Assembly (NCBI GenBank): GCA_905221605.1
Contig: CAJNDS010000968.1
Coordinates: 271,501 to 335,500, forward strand
Origin: Symbiodinium natans
Lineage: Eukaryota; Sar; Dinophyceae; Suessiales; Symbiodiniaceae
DNA: 64,000 bases
Direction: 5' to 3'
Numbering within the stretch: position 1 is the stretch's first letter; the number at the start of each line of letters is the position of its first letter. The notes beneath the pieces are model-generated. The model saw only the letters and a list, made by a program, of their open reading frames with translations. It was not told the origin of the DNA and did no database searches. Below are positions 8,650 to 21,127 of this stretch, piece by piece. A program made the position numbers and the translations under genes.

Positions 8650-11400
8650 AGAAACAGATCTTGGGACCGGAACCCCTAAAGTCCTTCTTCCAGGAATATT
8701 CTGAAACTCGATAAGTCCTACAAGATGCAAGGAAACCCCAAAACGTTGATTGCGGGGACTGTAGGGCCTAATCGCCCATCCTGGTGAAGACCAGCAGAAT
8801 GTAAACCATTGGAGAGCTCGGAGGTGTAAGGACTGCTGAGGCTTTGCGGGGATGGGGAGGTCATCCCTATTAGAGGGTTTACGGTTTCTATACTCCCTTA
8901 GAACCTTAATAAACATATTGTTTTAAATATCCTCTTGGGTTTTATATGAACAAACATAAAAAGTAATTCCCAAGGGGGATATAGGTTTGGGGTCCAGGGT
9001 TCAGGGTTTAGGATGCAGGGCTCAGGGTTTAGGGATCCCAGAGACTCCAATACCCCGTAAACTAAGCAATGTTCCTTGAACCATATAAGGAACCCTCTTA
9101 TACTTTTAAGGATTATTCCTAAATTAAGGTCTATGGGTTGAGGAGCTCTGGAATCCGCAAACGCCCTCAACGAAGCTAAGCAGCACGTTGCCATACCGAG
9201 GCCGTCAGGTACACGGACAGAGTCGCGCCTGGACTCTGAACTTCTGAGGGTTCACCGGGGGAGGGGGCCATGATACCCTCAAACACCCGCAAAAGGCCCT
9301 CCAGAGGGTTTTGCTTGTAGGGTTTGGGTTTAGGGCTTAGGGCTTAGGGTTTAGGGCTAAGTAGCCCATCCTGTATATAGGGGGTCGGAGTTGAACCCGA
9401 TATGTTAAGGGGATTGGGAGACTGCAGGTCCAGTTTAAGATCTTTTACGGGGCTTTAGAGTTTAGGGCTTATAGGGCAGGTTAATAGGGCTTAGAGCATT
9501 TATAGGGTTTTAGGGCTTGTGGCAGCTCTACGCCCAACGAAGAACTTCGCGAGCGCAAATAGAAGGGATACTTGAGACCACCGGAGGGTTTTCGGGTTAC
9601 CTCAACCCCCAAAATATGCAAACTAATAGCCCTTTTGAGGGCTTTGGGGCTATTCTTGTTACATACTTTGAGGGTCCAGGTGGGCTTGTTGTGGGTCCTA
9701 CAAGGAGGGGCCCCCTTACTATACTAACTGTAGTTAAGGGGCTTATAACCTAATTTAGGATCCTCATAACCCAGTTTAGGGTTCTTACAACTCTACTTAT
9801 AAGTAGGGGGGGCCCCTCATCTTCTCGAGTCCAGGCGTCCCAAGGTGACGGTGTCCGGCAGAAAAAGTTTCGGCGCCACCACGTGGGAAGCCTTCCTGGG
9901 AGGCGTGGGGTTAGTTGCCCTAAACCCTAAACCCTAAAACCTAAACCCTAAACCCTAAACCCCCATAATCCTAACCCCATCCTGGGCGGAGTCCTCTAGT
10001 TGCCTTGGGGCTGCTCCTTTCGGGAGCTACAAGACGGTTTCGTAGTCTAGGGAAGATGATCGAGGGTTTACGGTTTCAGGGGTTAGGGGTTAGGGTTTTA
10101 GGGCTTAGGGTTTCAGGGTTTGTAGGGCTTAGGGTTAATCTAGGGATTTGTCTGCCAAAGCCACCAGTACTATAGATTCGAAGTCGCGGAACTCTCAAAC
10201 CAAAAGCCGTCCACCAGACAGCCTAAATTATAAACCCTGCGCCGTAAACCCCTGAAACTCTGAACCCTAAACCCTGAACTCTACGCAGACCCGCTCACGT
10301 TTTGGGGCATTTCTCTGCTCGTGCCAGACTGTTAGGCAGACCAGCATATACGTTGCGGTGCCGAAACCCTAAAACCTAATCCTACAAACCCTAGGCCCCA
10401 AGCTCTTGGGGCTTTTCGGTTGGCTAGGGTTTTGGGGTCTTGGTCTTCTTTGCTGCTGTGGACGCTTGCGATTAGGAGGGGCGCCGGGCTTTGTGTTCTC
10501 AGGGCGTAGGGCTAACGGTTTAGGGCTTTAGGGTTTAGGGTTTAGGGTTTCGGGCTTAGGCCTTTTCGCGTGTCAGGGGCGCAGGGGTTCACAGGTTGGC
10601 TTGTCGGTTCATGGGTGGTGGTCAGTGCCCTAAACCCTAAACCCTAAACTCTAAACCCTAAGCCCTAAACCCTAGGGCCCTAAACCCTAAATCCTAAACC
10701 CTAGACCTCCAGGTTTTACGTAGGGGGGGTTGGGGATCCGGAGATGTCGAGGGCTTGGGGTGTCAGGGTTTCGGTTGCTTGTTCTTGGCTTGAGGATTTA
10801 GGGTTAGGTTCCTGAAGCCTAAGCCCTAGAACCAGAACTGAACCCTGAACCCAAACCCTAAACCCTGAAGCCTAAGCCAAGAACCCTGAAACCTAAATCT
10901 TGAAGCCTGAATCCAGAAACCCAATTGAACCAAAGGAGCTGCCAAAGACCGCTGGTACTCAAGGATGAGACAAGAGCCTGCGGGAAAACAGAACACACAG
11001 AGGTCCCAGGGGACAATTGGGGGGCCAGGATGGGCCATTAGACCCTATGATCCCACTATAAAGGGCGTTTTATGAGGGGTTATAGGGTACAAAAGCCCAT
11101 GCTGGTGGCGGGTAGTTTGGGGATTTAGGGCGGTAGGGTGCAGGGCGTAGGGATGAGGGACTATGAGGAATCTTATGCTGGAGAGAACATGTGTCCATCC
11201 CTACCCCTCCATCAGGGCCTGCGCTTCTTGGCCAAGCTCTTACAACCGTAAACCCAAGCCGTGAACCCTAATAAGGTTTAGGGTTTAGGGTTTAGGGTTT
11301 AGGGGTTAGGGTTTAGGGTAGCCTCAACACCCTGGTATCTGAACCCCTGAAGCCAGACCCTCGTGCGTCCGAGCCACGTTGTTGTCTGGAACCTGCAATC
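8650..11400. other. Gene-poor stretch with scattered TTTAGGG blocks
   Basis: Short telomeric blocks occur in both orientations (9,918-9,960, 10,520-10,550, 10,625-10,710, 11,276-11,320) with unique sequence between them. GC islands near 9,180-9,240 and 9,840-9,900 could be exon fragments (minus, for example PKLFLPDTVT), but the evidence is thin. Confidence 0.5.
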
Positions 11401-11412
11401 GGAGCACTGAGC

Positions 11413-11528
11413 TGAATCTAGACCCAGGAGTAAACGAGGAATACAAAGGGTGCCCCTTCTTGCTTTAAAGGGGCTTTTGTACGGGAACCTAATCCCGAAC
11501 AAAAAGAATAAGGGCCTACTCTGGGATA
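11413..11528. mobile_element. Introner family E copy
   Basis: CTAGACCCAGGAGTAAACGA at the left and AATAAGGGCCTACTCTGGGA at the right match the ends of 6,529-6,685. It shares GGTGCCCCTTCTTGCTTTAA-type and ACGGGAACC interior blocks. Confidence 0.65.
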
Positions 11529-11642
11529 AGGGTCTTGGGGTTTGGGTTTTAGGGTTTAGAGGTTTAGCTTGTTCGGGCCAGCCTCTTCCCCGCCACGCAA
11601 ACAACTCCCTAAGCCCTAGACATAGACCACAACGAAAGATGG

Positions 11643-11742
11643 GTATTTCCCAAAATAGGGGTACCCCTTTTACACCCCAAATAGCAAAGAATCCCCCTAG
11701 AACCCCCAAAAAGGGCACCCCATTTGTCGGAAACCCCCATAT
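11643..11742. mobile_element. Introner family F copy
   Basis: The ends GGTATTTCCCAAAATAGGGG and GGCACCCCATTTGTCGGAAA are imperfect inverted repeats. Related copies lie at 12,118-12,218, and as shorter pieces at 23,255-23,330 and 33,660-33,755. Confidence 0.62.
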
Positions 11743-12117
11743 CAATTATCCTGTCTTCGTCATGCTGCTACCCATACGTGGGGAACAACTCATGGTTCAC
11801 CAGCAAAAGCAGGGGGGGGGAAGGTGATCAAGGGATGTGCCCTATGGGATCTCCCAATCGAGCCAATCATGTAGATCAACCTGTATCTAGGCCACTCGTG
11901 CGGGTTGTTGGGGAACTTCAGAGTCTACACGCAGCTCTGGGGCTTGCGGGGTGTCAGGATTTCAGATGGCCAGTTCTCCATATTTTGTTCTTTTTTGGGG
12001 CTCCGACGAACCCGGAGCCTTTCTAGGGTAACCTCCAGAGAAGGAGGGACCATAACTTCCTCAAAAACACACTGAACCCTGGCAGGCTCGAGGCAGTTTC
12101 AACCCTATAAAGGTACG

Positions 12118-12218
12118 ACAAATGGGCATTTCCCAACATAGGGGTACCCCTCTTCGTACCCCTCAAGAGTAGAATTTCATCAAAGGGACCCCCAAAAAGA
12201 GTACCCCCCCCCCCCTAA
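12118..12218. mobile_element. Introner family F copy
   Basis: Starts GACAAATGGGCATTTCCCAA and shares CATAGGGGTACCCCTCTTCG and the AAAAAGAGTACCCC end with the copy 480 bp upstream. The right end has grown into a C-run. Confidence 0.6.
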
Positions 12219-12337
12219 ACCCCAAGTGGACTTCTCTATCATTTCGGATAAGAATGCATCCCCACAACCCGGCGCATGAAGCCTAGCACTCTTCAAGCCC
12301 TTAGCTCGAGAAGTCAGGGGCCCTCTGAACCTACAAA

Positions 12338-12396
12338 GGTTTAGGGTTTAGGGTTTAGGGTTTAGGTTTTAGGGTTTAGGGTTTAGGGTTTAGGGC
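12338..12396 (+). repeat. TTTAGGG array, about 8 units
   Basis: Tandem TTTAGGG with one TTTAGGT variant. Confidence 0.94.
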
Positions 12397-12431
12397 TACA
12401 AACTCCAACTTACAGAGTTCGACCCAAGACG

Positions 12432-12503
12432 GGCCTCAGCCTGCAAGCACTGCTTCTGCAGGCCAGCGAATAGCTGGGAGGCCTGCTCCCAGAGGCCCAC
12501 CTG
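12432..12503 (-). CDS. PPR-repeat exon candidate
   Basis: The minus strand reads QVGLWEQASQLFAGLQKQCL, then QAEA after a CTGGCAG acceptor. LWEQASQLFAGLQKQCLQAEA is the second helix and turn of a PPR motif. It is GC-rich and sits between two TTTAGGG arrays that would be intronic. Confidence 0.58.
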
Positions 12504-12514
12504 CCAGGGTGATT

Positions 12515-12592
12515 GGTTTAGGGTTTAGGGTTTAGGGTTTAGGGTTTAGGGTTTAGGGTTTAGGGTTTAGGGTTTAGGGTTTAGGGTTTAGG
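12515..12592 (+). repeat. TTTAGGG array, about 11 units
   Basis: Perfect TTTAGGG, running straight into the 8-bp array that follows. Confidence 0.95.
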
Positions 12593-12689
12593 CTTTGGGG
12601 CTTTGGGGCTTTGGGGCTTTGGGGCTTTGGGGCTTTGGGGCTTTGGGGCTTTGGGGCTTTGGGGCTTTGGGGCTTTGGGGCTTTGGGGC
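12593..12689 (+). repeat. (CTTTGGGG)n array, about 12 units
   Basis: A perfect 8-bp tandem CTTTGGGG begins without a break at the end of a TTTAGGG array. It is probably a telomere-variant unit amplified locally. Confidence 0.94.
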
Positions 12690-13055
12690 TACAGGGTTAC
12701 AAGGGTTTAGAGTTTAGGGCGATTGGGTCCAACGAAAAGCCTCAAGTGCACCTTGATTAATGGGCTATTTAAGGCATCCTAAAGGGTACTTTGGGGGGCT
12801 CTAGGTAGGGCTGTACGGTTTCGGGTCCAGGGTTGAGGAATACCACCCCAAAGCTCAAATGCCGCTGTCAACCCTGCTCCCCAAGACATCTGGCAATGGA
12901 CAACCTGTGACTTGAACCGCCGAAAACAAGAACGCAAGGGCCAAAGCCAGGGTTATTTGGGGTTTAGGGTTCAGGGGTCTAGGTACCCTCAGCCCCAAGC
13001 CCTAAGCCCCAAGCCCTAAACCCTACGCCCTAAACCCTAAAAACCCAAGGGAGCC

Positions 13056-13126
13056 TGCGAAGCTGCGTTGAGGCAGCTGCCAACTCCAAACACGTCCAGT
13101 CGCAACTTCGAGGACCTGCATGGCGG
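13056..13126 (-). CDS. PPR-repeat exon candidate
   Basis: Following a CCATGCAG acceptor on the minus strand, one frame reads SSKLRLDVFGVGSCLNAASQ. LDVF.VGSCLNAAS matches the start of a PPR motif, and the next island downstream on the same strand (12,432-12,503) encodes the second half. Confidence 0.52.
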
Positions 13127-13138
13127 GGGCTCTCTTGG

Positions 13139-13366
13139 GGGTTTAGGGGTTTAGGGGGTTTAGGGGGTTTGGGGTTTAGGGTTTAGGGTCTAGGGGCTTA
13201 GGGGTTTAGGGGTTTAGGGGTTTAGGGGCTTAGGGGCTTAGGGGCTTAGGGGTTTAGGGGTTTAGGGGTTTAGGGGTTTAGGGGTTTAGGGGTTTAGGGC
13301 TTTAGGGGTTTAGGGGTTTAGGGGTTTAGGGGTTAGGGTTTAGGGGTTTAGGTTTTAGGGGTTTCA
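13139..13366 (+). repeat. TTTAGGGG variant array, about 27 units
   Basis: The 8-bp TTTAGGGG unit is interspersed with CTTAGGGG and a few 7-bp units. The extra G marks a telomere-variant array. Confidence 0.93.
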
Positions 13367-13489
13367 GACTAGGGTGCTGTTCAAAGCCAGGCTTTGCTGC
13401 ATGAAGCCTTTCTTTGCACACAGTCTCGATGTTGGTCCACTTCGCCTGCTGATTTGCTGATGATATAGATATGTGAATTTGCCTTGTTA

Positions 13490-13507
13490 CTATATATATA
13501 TATACAA
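13490..13507. repeat. Short (TA)n microsatellite
   Basis: A (TA) run lies within AT-rich DNA next to the variant array. Confidence 0.85.
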
Positions 13508-13798
13508 GAACATGTATGGATGGAACAAACTGTTTGTGAATGTAAATATGCCAGCAACAAGTCGTCAATCACTGGACAGCAGTACATGCATACCTACCTA
13601 CATACGCACTTACGCAAAAATCGATGTCCCTTACCCTTAATTGGGGAACCATTATGCCGCTATGTACCCTGTCCATCCCAAGAGCTCTTACCTCAGAACC
13701 CCTTTAAAGAAGGTAAGGGGCCGTGTTCAGGGACGATGCAACTTGCCCTAGAGTGTAGCCTAAATCCTGAACCCTAATTAGACCTTCAACCTCAGCAA

Positions 13799-13895
13799 TA
13801 ACCCTAAAAACCCTAAAAACCCTGAAACACTAAAAACCCTAAAAACCCTAAAAACCCTAAAAACCCTAAAACCCTAAAAACCCTAAACCCTGAAC
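13799..13895 (-). repeat. AAAAACCCT variant array
   Basis: Tandem CCCTAAAAA/CCCTAAAA units (8-9 bp), longer by one or two A than the canonical CCCTAAA. Confidence 0.92.
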
Positions 13896-13907
13896 CACGA
13901 GGATCAG

Positions 13908-13994
13908 AGGCTTTTCATGCCAGCCTTTGCTTTCCAATGAGCACCAACGCCACGAGCCACGCGGCAGCTTCGGCCATGGTTGCGGCGATGGTGT
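13908..13994 (-). CDS. PPR-repeat exon candidate
   Basis: After a CTGAACCCAG acceptor the minus strand reads ASCNTIAATMAEAAAWLVAL, then VLIGKQRLA. SCNTIAATMAEAAAWLVAL is a full PPR helix A and start of helix B. A stop follows in frame shortly after, so the exon must be spliced or the gene is broken. Confidence 0.55.
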
Positions 13995-13999
13995 TGCAG

Positions 14000-15490
14000 C
14001 TGGCCTGGGTTCAGGGATGAGGGATTAGGGTTTAGGGTTTGGGGTTCAGGGTTCAGGGTGTAGGGATTAGGGTTTAGGGTTTGGAGTTTGGGGTTTGGGG
14101 TTTGGAGTTTAGGGTTTAGGGTTTAGAGTTTAGAGTTTAGGGTTTAGGGTTTCTTGAACGCTCCTACGCAGATCCGTGTTGGGTTAGCTATAGGGGAGTA
14201 TAGTCTGCGACCCGCAAAAGGTACCTTTAGGCAGGGCTGGGGCTTGGTGTTCTCCCTTGTAAAGGTCGGATGATGCCCTTGTTGGGCAGCCTAAGCCCAA
14301 ACTAGGGTATACTTGGACCCTTCAGGTGAAATATAGGGGAACTTGTTTACAGTACTGGGTACTTAGGGCTTCGGGTTTAGGGTTTCGCGGTGATTTCTGA
14401 CAGTTTGCAACATATCGGACATATCGAAGCCATGTGCAGGGGTGTGGAAGCATCACTGCTGAAGTATGCGATAGCTCGTCTGGGGTGAGCGCAGTCCTTT
14501 CAACACAAAAGACGCTGTAGGTGGGTTTAGGGTTTAGGGCTTAGACACTGGAAACCCTAAACCGTCTAAGTCCTAAACCCTAGACCCCAGACCCCAAACC
14601 CTAAGCCCCAAACCCTATTGGGTTCAAGGTTACGGAATTTGGGCGCGAAAGGGAACATAAGGCGCGCAAGCACAGTGCAAGTCTCAGTGCGAGCCGAGTT
14701 GCACAGTTAGGTGGCAAGCCGGAGCATGTCTGTCCTGGCCGACATTACAAAGTGCAAGAGTCGGAAGCCTTAAAATCCTGTAAACCCTAAAACCTTAAGC
14801 TTGCAACTTCAGTTTAAAGGGGTGCCGTTTTGTGTTGAAAGGGGTCTGGAGTCTCAAGTTTAAATATAAGACAACTTAAGTCTTCAATTTAAGGTGGCCT
14901 GCGCTCTGAGAACTTGAAGTGTTCAACGTCGGGTGAGGCTGTGCTTTCCGGACACTGGCATTGTGAGGGCGTGGGTTTCGGGATTTGAGGTTTAGGGTTT
15001 AAAGGGTCAGGTGCGCGGGTGGTGCATATTATGGTGCTAGGGCCTAGAAAGACTCCAAGACCATCCAGGTAGCTCTCCCTGCAACGAAGCTCTATATATG
15101 CTTAAACACGGAAAGCTTTAAGCCCCATGAAGTTCTCAGAATTAACTCCAACCTAAGCACGCAAAGATATTCAGTCAGAGTTTCGGGTTGCCGACTACAG
15201 GGCATTTCAAACCAAATCTTGCTCATGAACACCTTCCATGTCGCCCGGAAAAACTGAGAGCCTGCTACAAAGACCCCGAAACCCTCAGCCCGAGCCTGAA
15301 ATCCCGGCCACGCCCGGAAGAACAGCGACACGCCTAAAACCAGAGAAGACGCAAACACCAAAAGAGCCCTACAACGGACCAGGAGTCCCCAGGACCTTCA
15401 TCAAACCCCTTCAACTCCAAATTCTAGGCCCGAGGCCCGACACCCTACACTTTCATTCAAACCTTGAATTAACCCTAAACACTAAACCCC
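14000..15490. other. Gene-poor stretch with TTTAGGG and TTTGGGG variants
   Basis: A degenerate array at 14,025-14,150 mixes TTTAGGG, TTTGGGG, TTTAGAG and TTCAGGG. The rest is unique sequence with no recognisable domain. The proline-rich reading near 15,240-15,480 looks like chance. Confidence 0.5.
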
Positions 15491-15499
15491 CATCCACCT

Positions 15500-15575
15500 G
15501 CGGCTGGCACCTTCAAGACGCCACAGCGCCCGGGGCCACGTCCCCGCGGCCAGTGCGGCGTTCCCAGCCTCATCG
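15500..15575 (-). CDS. PPR-repeat exon candidate
   Basis: On the minus strand one frame reads EAGNAALAAGTWPRALWRLE, then GASRR. NAALAAGTWPRALWRL is a good PPR helix A-B. The island is strongly GC-rich compared with its surroundings. Confidence 0.57.
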
Positions 15576-16394
15576 CGGGAGACATTGGGGGTTTAGTGTT
15601 TAGGGATCAGGGCAAGAACCGGAGATGTGCCAAAAAAACATCATCTTGGGGTTCGTATGGCAGGCCCATGGAGGGTTGCAGGACGAGGTCAGGGTGTTGA
15701 GATTTTTGGCATAAAGTTCCCCCACCAGGCCCGGCCTAAGAAGCCCCAAACCCTAAACCCTAAACCCTAAACCCTAAACCCACACAGTTCCTACATATTT
15801 CCGTGCAGGCCTTAGTGGGCAGCCGTGAGCCCCTAGACCGGTCCTTGCCATAGGCTTTGCAGAGTAACCGGAAACCCCCGGTGATACTCGCAAATTGCCA
15901 ACTTTAGGGTTTAGGGTTTAGGGTTGGCTTCTTCTTGCACGCGGAAAGTCGTTCTTCGCTCATGTGTCCGGTGTGTTCCCGTACGAAATATTCTTTTAAG
16001 CCTCGTTCATCAAGGAGGTATCGGTTTTTGTCGAAGTTTGTACGAGGAAAACCCGTCACGGTTGATCATGGGGGGGGGGGGGAAGATTCGGACCTCAGCC
16101 CAACCTAGGATCCGAAACCTGGGTTGTTCGATCTGATTCGTTCCGGGGGGTCCTCTTTCTGAGTTCGGACAATTAAGAGAACTTTCCCAAGCAGCATGTC
16201 AACACTATGGGGTTCCAAAGTGCAATGTCTAAAACCGACGACATGGACCGCAACTATTGACAGCCTTGTTCTTAGGGCAAGGTAGCCTAGCCCTTCCTTA
16301 GCAGCAAGGCTCCCTTGACGGCCTAGACTCTAAGGGAATCTGTGCCAGCATCGATAGAGAACAAAGCCGAATTCACATCACCCACACCCCGCAA

Positions 16395-16465
16395 GACTAC
16401 TATTTGCTTAAGAACCCCAAACGAATAACACATAATAATCCCATATTACCCTTAAAAGGAAACCA
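16395..16465. mobile_element. Introner family D copy, right end replaced
   Basis: GACTACTATTTGCTTAAGAA with CCCCAAACGAATAACAC and the ATTACCCTTAAAAGGAA core match family D. The expected right half is missing, and a TAC microsatellite starts in its place. Confidence 0.62.
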
Positions 16466-16468
16466 TGT

Positions 16469-16741
<273 letters not shown>

Positions 16742-18361
16742 ACAACCATTAAGAGCGGCTCAACGGTGGCAGGCGCACCTCACGGCTCGACTCGCAGCCT
16801 TGTGCCTTGCCAGGGCTCACGGTGTCAGTGTGGAGGGGCCTATAGGGTTTAGGGTTGAGAGGTTTAGGGTTTAGGGTTTAGGGTTTAGGGTTTAGGGTTT
16901 AGGGGTTTAGGGCTGGCTAGCTGGTTGTTAGGAACTATAGTACCCAACAACTACAAACAGATTCCCAAGAAGCATCCCTAAGCTTAGGGGTCTTCAGTTC
17001 TTGCGGTTGCCCAGTCTTCTTTTGAACAAAGCCAGCCCGAATTTTGGGGGTTCCCGATGTGGGTGTATAGGGAACGTGGCCTGGAGCTTGCAGATCACAC
17101 TCTCGGCGATCTCCTCGGCCTGAAAGCAGGGGCTGGCGGCACACGTTCTTGCACTTCAGGCTGTTGAAAATTTGCTATTCCGACAATAGAAGTGCTCCAT
17201 ATGTACCCCTCCTTGCGACAGGAGCCGTGGCTTTAGGGGTACTAAGGGTTGAGGGTTCTAGGGCTTTGATGTAAGGGCTTACAGGTACACGGCTTTGGTT
17301 GGCTTGGTGAGACAGGGTAGCCTCACTCAAGCTCCCCAATTCTAGTCATTTTGGGGTGGAGGGCTTCATGGTCTCTACACATTTATTCTTCGGTTTATTC
17401 GACGAACCCCAAAGACGAGGCAGCCAACAAATGCGTTTGTTCGATAATGGGGCCCGGCGACAGGTGTTGGGATCAGGGTATGTTTCGCGGGTATTTTTTC
17501 CGAAGCCATACCGTGAATCGACTGTACGTCAACTTCAAGACACGGCGTTGGCGCAGCAAAAAGGAGGCTTACCCTCTGCAGACGCTTTAGAACTGTCTTT
17601 GCAAACCTGCACTATAGATGAGATTATCTTGTACCGGGGTTTCTTCATAAGATATTCTGCCAAGCGTCTCTTCCCACACAAACTTCTTTGCATGGTGTAT
17701 CCAAGTTTGCCGGGGCTTCCCAACTCGCTTTTTGCCATACTCGATTCTAGTGGCACTGCTGGGCGGGTATGTTTCGGGGTATGTTTCGGGGGTATGTTTC
17801 GGGGTATGTTTCGCGGGCGTGCAACCCTAAACCCTAAACTCTAAACCCTAAAAACCTGGGCCCCCCAAAAATGGACAAACGCAAATCAGAGCCAGCTCGA
17901 AGGGGCGGGGGGGAGAGAGGGAGGAGGTAATGTAGTGAATAACGAGAATAGGGCTTTGGGGGGTTATCATCGTACATTTTTAAAGGGACCATAAGGGGAT
18001 ACTACTCGTAATTCTGCCGACCCCTATGGTACACTCTAAACGGCAAGGGACATCGCAAAGTTGTTGGGTTGGCACCCTTTTGCTCCCCGCAACCGCAGCC
18101 ATAAACCGCCCTCTAAACCCTATACCCCCTAAACCCTAAACGATAACCCCTAACCCGGAACCCCTAACCCCTAACCCCTATAACCCCTAACCCCTAACCC
18201 CTAAACCCTAAACCCTAAACCCTAAACCCTAAACCCTAAACCGGGCTCGCAACATCGCAGATCCCGCTGCCTCCGGAGCTTTTCGTGCTAAAGTGATGGC
18301 TTCCACCGCCGCCACGGCACTCATGGGCACGCGGCGGCCCCAGAGCCACGCCTGAAGTCTT

Positions 18362-18455
18362 GGGTTTAGGGTTTAGGGTTTAGGGTTTAGGGTTTAGGGT
18401 TTAGGGTTTAGGGTTTAGGGTTTAGGGTCTAGGGTCTAGGGTCTAGGGTTTAGGG
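18362..18455 (+). repeat. TTTAGGG array, about 13 units
   Basis: Ten perfect units followed by three TCTAGGG variants. 120 bp upstream a CCCTAAA array has the opposite orientation. Confidence 0.95.
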
Positions 18456-19501
18456 GGCTTTTTGTTTCTTTTTTCCCAGAGCTGCCTAAGTTTGCCTTAT
18501 GCACTGGGCTCCTTGCCTTGGACCCCCTTAAGCCCACAATCCGACTGGAAGCTTTCGCTTGGCGAAGACTTGAGCAAGAAAAAAGAGGGGGTTGAACCTC
18601 GAAACCAACCTCGAGCCTGCGTTCACGTTCAGCACTTCGTGGTTTGTATGGTTTGTGGCGCCCCACACTTTCGATGAAACCTGGTCCGCTGTCAGCTGTC
18701 AACCATAACAAACGTGCCTGGGCATGTACATCCAGGTGGCTTAGTAATTCTGGTGTAGAGGACACCGTACCCCTGAACTCGTAACCCTCATGCAGCCAAA
18801 CCCAAACCCAAAACGCCCCTCCGCTGCCCAAAGCCCGTGACTTGGGCCCAGTGGCAAGGCTTTCCAATCCCCACTCCCACAACGCAGCAGCTGAGAGCGC
18901 CTCATGCTGCAGGCTGCGTGCTTAGGGCATCTTGCGTGATTTGGGGTTTAGGATGGGTTTGGGGGGTTCTAGTTTAAGCTTTATGTTCTTGTTGGGCCCT
19001 CTTGCGTCTAGTGTTAGGGCGCAAGGTCTTGGAGCTTAGCTTTAGTGTGAAGGGTTTCGGTCTACATGTTTTGTAGAGCTGAGGGTTTGGGATGCAGGTT
19101 ACATGAACCAGTCCAGGCTTTTAGAGATTCGGACTTGAATAAGCTTGGTGAATACCAGGACGGATGCAGCAACGTCTGCAATGCTTTGTAAGGTGCGGAG
19201 CCCGCATAAAGACCTATGAATGATCGACCGCGTCCGGACTGCATCCGGTCCGTGGACTCTGGCCTACCAAAATGGCTCTTTTGAATAAACCTCAGGGTCT
19301 CGGGTGTCGAGTCTCCCCCAGAAGGTTCAGGGTTTCGAGCGATTTCGGGTTTCGGCTTCTCCTAAGCCCTTAACCTGACCTCCTGATGAAAGCCCTAGAT
19401 CTTAAACCGACCCGATAAACCCTAAACCCTAAGATGTCCCCCAACGCAAAACGTGACTTCTTGGACGCTCAGCATCCTTCACAGGACATTGACAAGGCAT
19501 C

Positions 19502-19613
19502 ATGACTATTTGCCTCAGAACCCCAACAACAAACACTAACAATCCCTATATTACCCTTACAAAGAAGAACATTTTTATTTTCGGGGCTCTTCAGCAAGTA
19601 GTCGGAATCATTA
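19502..19613. mobile_element. Introner family D copy
   Basis: GACTATTTGCCTCAGAACCC at the left and CGGGGCTCTTCAGCAAGTAG at the right are inverted ends. The ATATTACCCTTACAAAGAAG core is shared with the other copies. Confidence 0.7.
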
Positions 19614-21023
19614 CTACAGGTCTGCACCATGCACCTTGGCATGCTGGACTCGATGAGGAAAGCAATGAGAAGGCCATCCGGCCGAAGACAGTCCCCCTCG
19701 TAAAACCTAGGGTTTAGGGTTTAGGGTTTAGGGTTTAGGGTTTAGGGGGAATCTACTACTGCCCTTCACAAGGTGTTCATCTTTAGATAGTCAATAGGGT
19801 GCAGGGTACAAGTCCGGAGCATCGTCTTTTCTGCGGAGGTATGCATACTACCGTGCGCGATCTGGCCAAACAAAGCCTAAACCGTAAACCCTGAACCTAG
19901 ACGACCCTAAACCCCAAGCCCTAAATCCGAAGCCGACCGTGTCAGAACATCCGGCCTTCATCGTGGCGCCAGCTGTCACCGCAGTCCCTGGCCCCCAACC
20001 TCGCTTACTCAGCAGCCCGCGGTTCAGGGTTTATAGGGGTTCTAGGGTTTCTAGGGTTTATGGGGTTATGGGGTTAATGGGGTTTATCGGGTTTCTAGGG
20101 TTTAGAGGGTTTATGGGGTGTATAGTTTGCAGGGTTTTGTAAGGTTGATAGAATTTCTGGATGCTGTAGGTTTTATAGGGTCTATGAGGGTTTAGGGCTT
20201 TAGGGTTTAAAGGGTTTAGGGCTTTCTGATGTATGTGGTTTGCTGAAGGCTCCACACGGTGGTCCCCGAACTATCATGGCACGTGTACGCAAACTAGAAA
20301 CCTTCACTGCTAATTTTTCGCAACTTCCTGTTCATTTTGGGACTTCCCATCCTACCCCAAGCCACAAACGACCAACAAATAAACTTAACCCGCAAGAAAG
20401 TGCCTCAAGCAGTCTAGCCACTCCGCAGTGTCCAAAGAACCCAGCGCCAGCCGTCGTGGCTCGCCCCTTTCAAACTTGGGAAGAGGCTTGAGGGATGGTC
20501 CGAGGTGTCCATGCGAGCAGTCCTCGAAATTCTGGTCCGAGGCTTCCCCCTGTGTGTTCCTACAGTGTGTAACACTCCTCTTAAGGTACCCAAACAAGGC
20601 TCGTAATCAAGAGAACTGCCTGTATGGTTTGCCCTGTGACTATCTTCCTGCTCGCCCTGATCTCGCCTTGGCCTTGCTTCGTCTATTTTGGTGAGGTTTC
20701 TCGCGGATTTAAAAAACCCAATAACGATGCAATGTCCCAGGGCCCGTGCCTACTGAATCTAAAAGTGGTCTCTCTCCCCCTCTCTCACTTTCTCTCTCCT
20801 CTTCTTTTCTCCCTCTCACTCTCTCTGACGCCTAGTGGGCAAAAATGTAGCAAACAGACAACTGCCCTCCAAGATCGTATGGGAGACCAGGGTGCATTGC
20901 AAGCGAACAAAAACCTCGCCGGCCCTTGATTTCAGCGAGTTTGCTGCCACGTCAGAGCCCTGAAGGGTCTCCAATAAACCCTTTTTAAACCCTGGACCTT
21001 GGGAGTTTTCCCCGTCCTTTTTT

Positions 21024-21090
21024 GGGATCATCGTACCCCCTATTATATTCCCTATCAAGGACTAACATAAGGGGGAACATCTCAAACCCT
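21024..21090. mobile_element. Introner family B copy (partial)
   Basis: Contains GTACCCCCTATTATATTCCC and CAAGGACTAACATAAGGGGG followed by AACATCTCAA, the family B right half. It lies immediately downstream (minus sense) of a PPR island. Confidence 0.55.
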
Positions 21091-21127
21091 ACAAACCTTA
21101 AACCCATAAACCCGAAGCAACCATCAC

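Larger units (their letters stand above)
16750..21125. other. Gene-poor stretch, telomeric blocks and introner copies
   Basis: Contains TTTAGGG at 16,858-16,905, CCCCTAA/CCCTAAA at 18,120-18,242, TTTAGGG at 18,362-18,455 and 19,709-19,746, a family D copy at 19,502-19,613, and a CT-rich tract at 20,768-20,826. Short GC islands at 16,755-16,840 (plus strand, RWQAHLTARLAALCLARAHG) and 18,290-18,355 could be exon pieces. No complete gene is visible. Confidence 0.5.
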
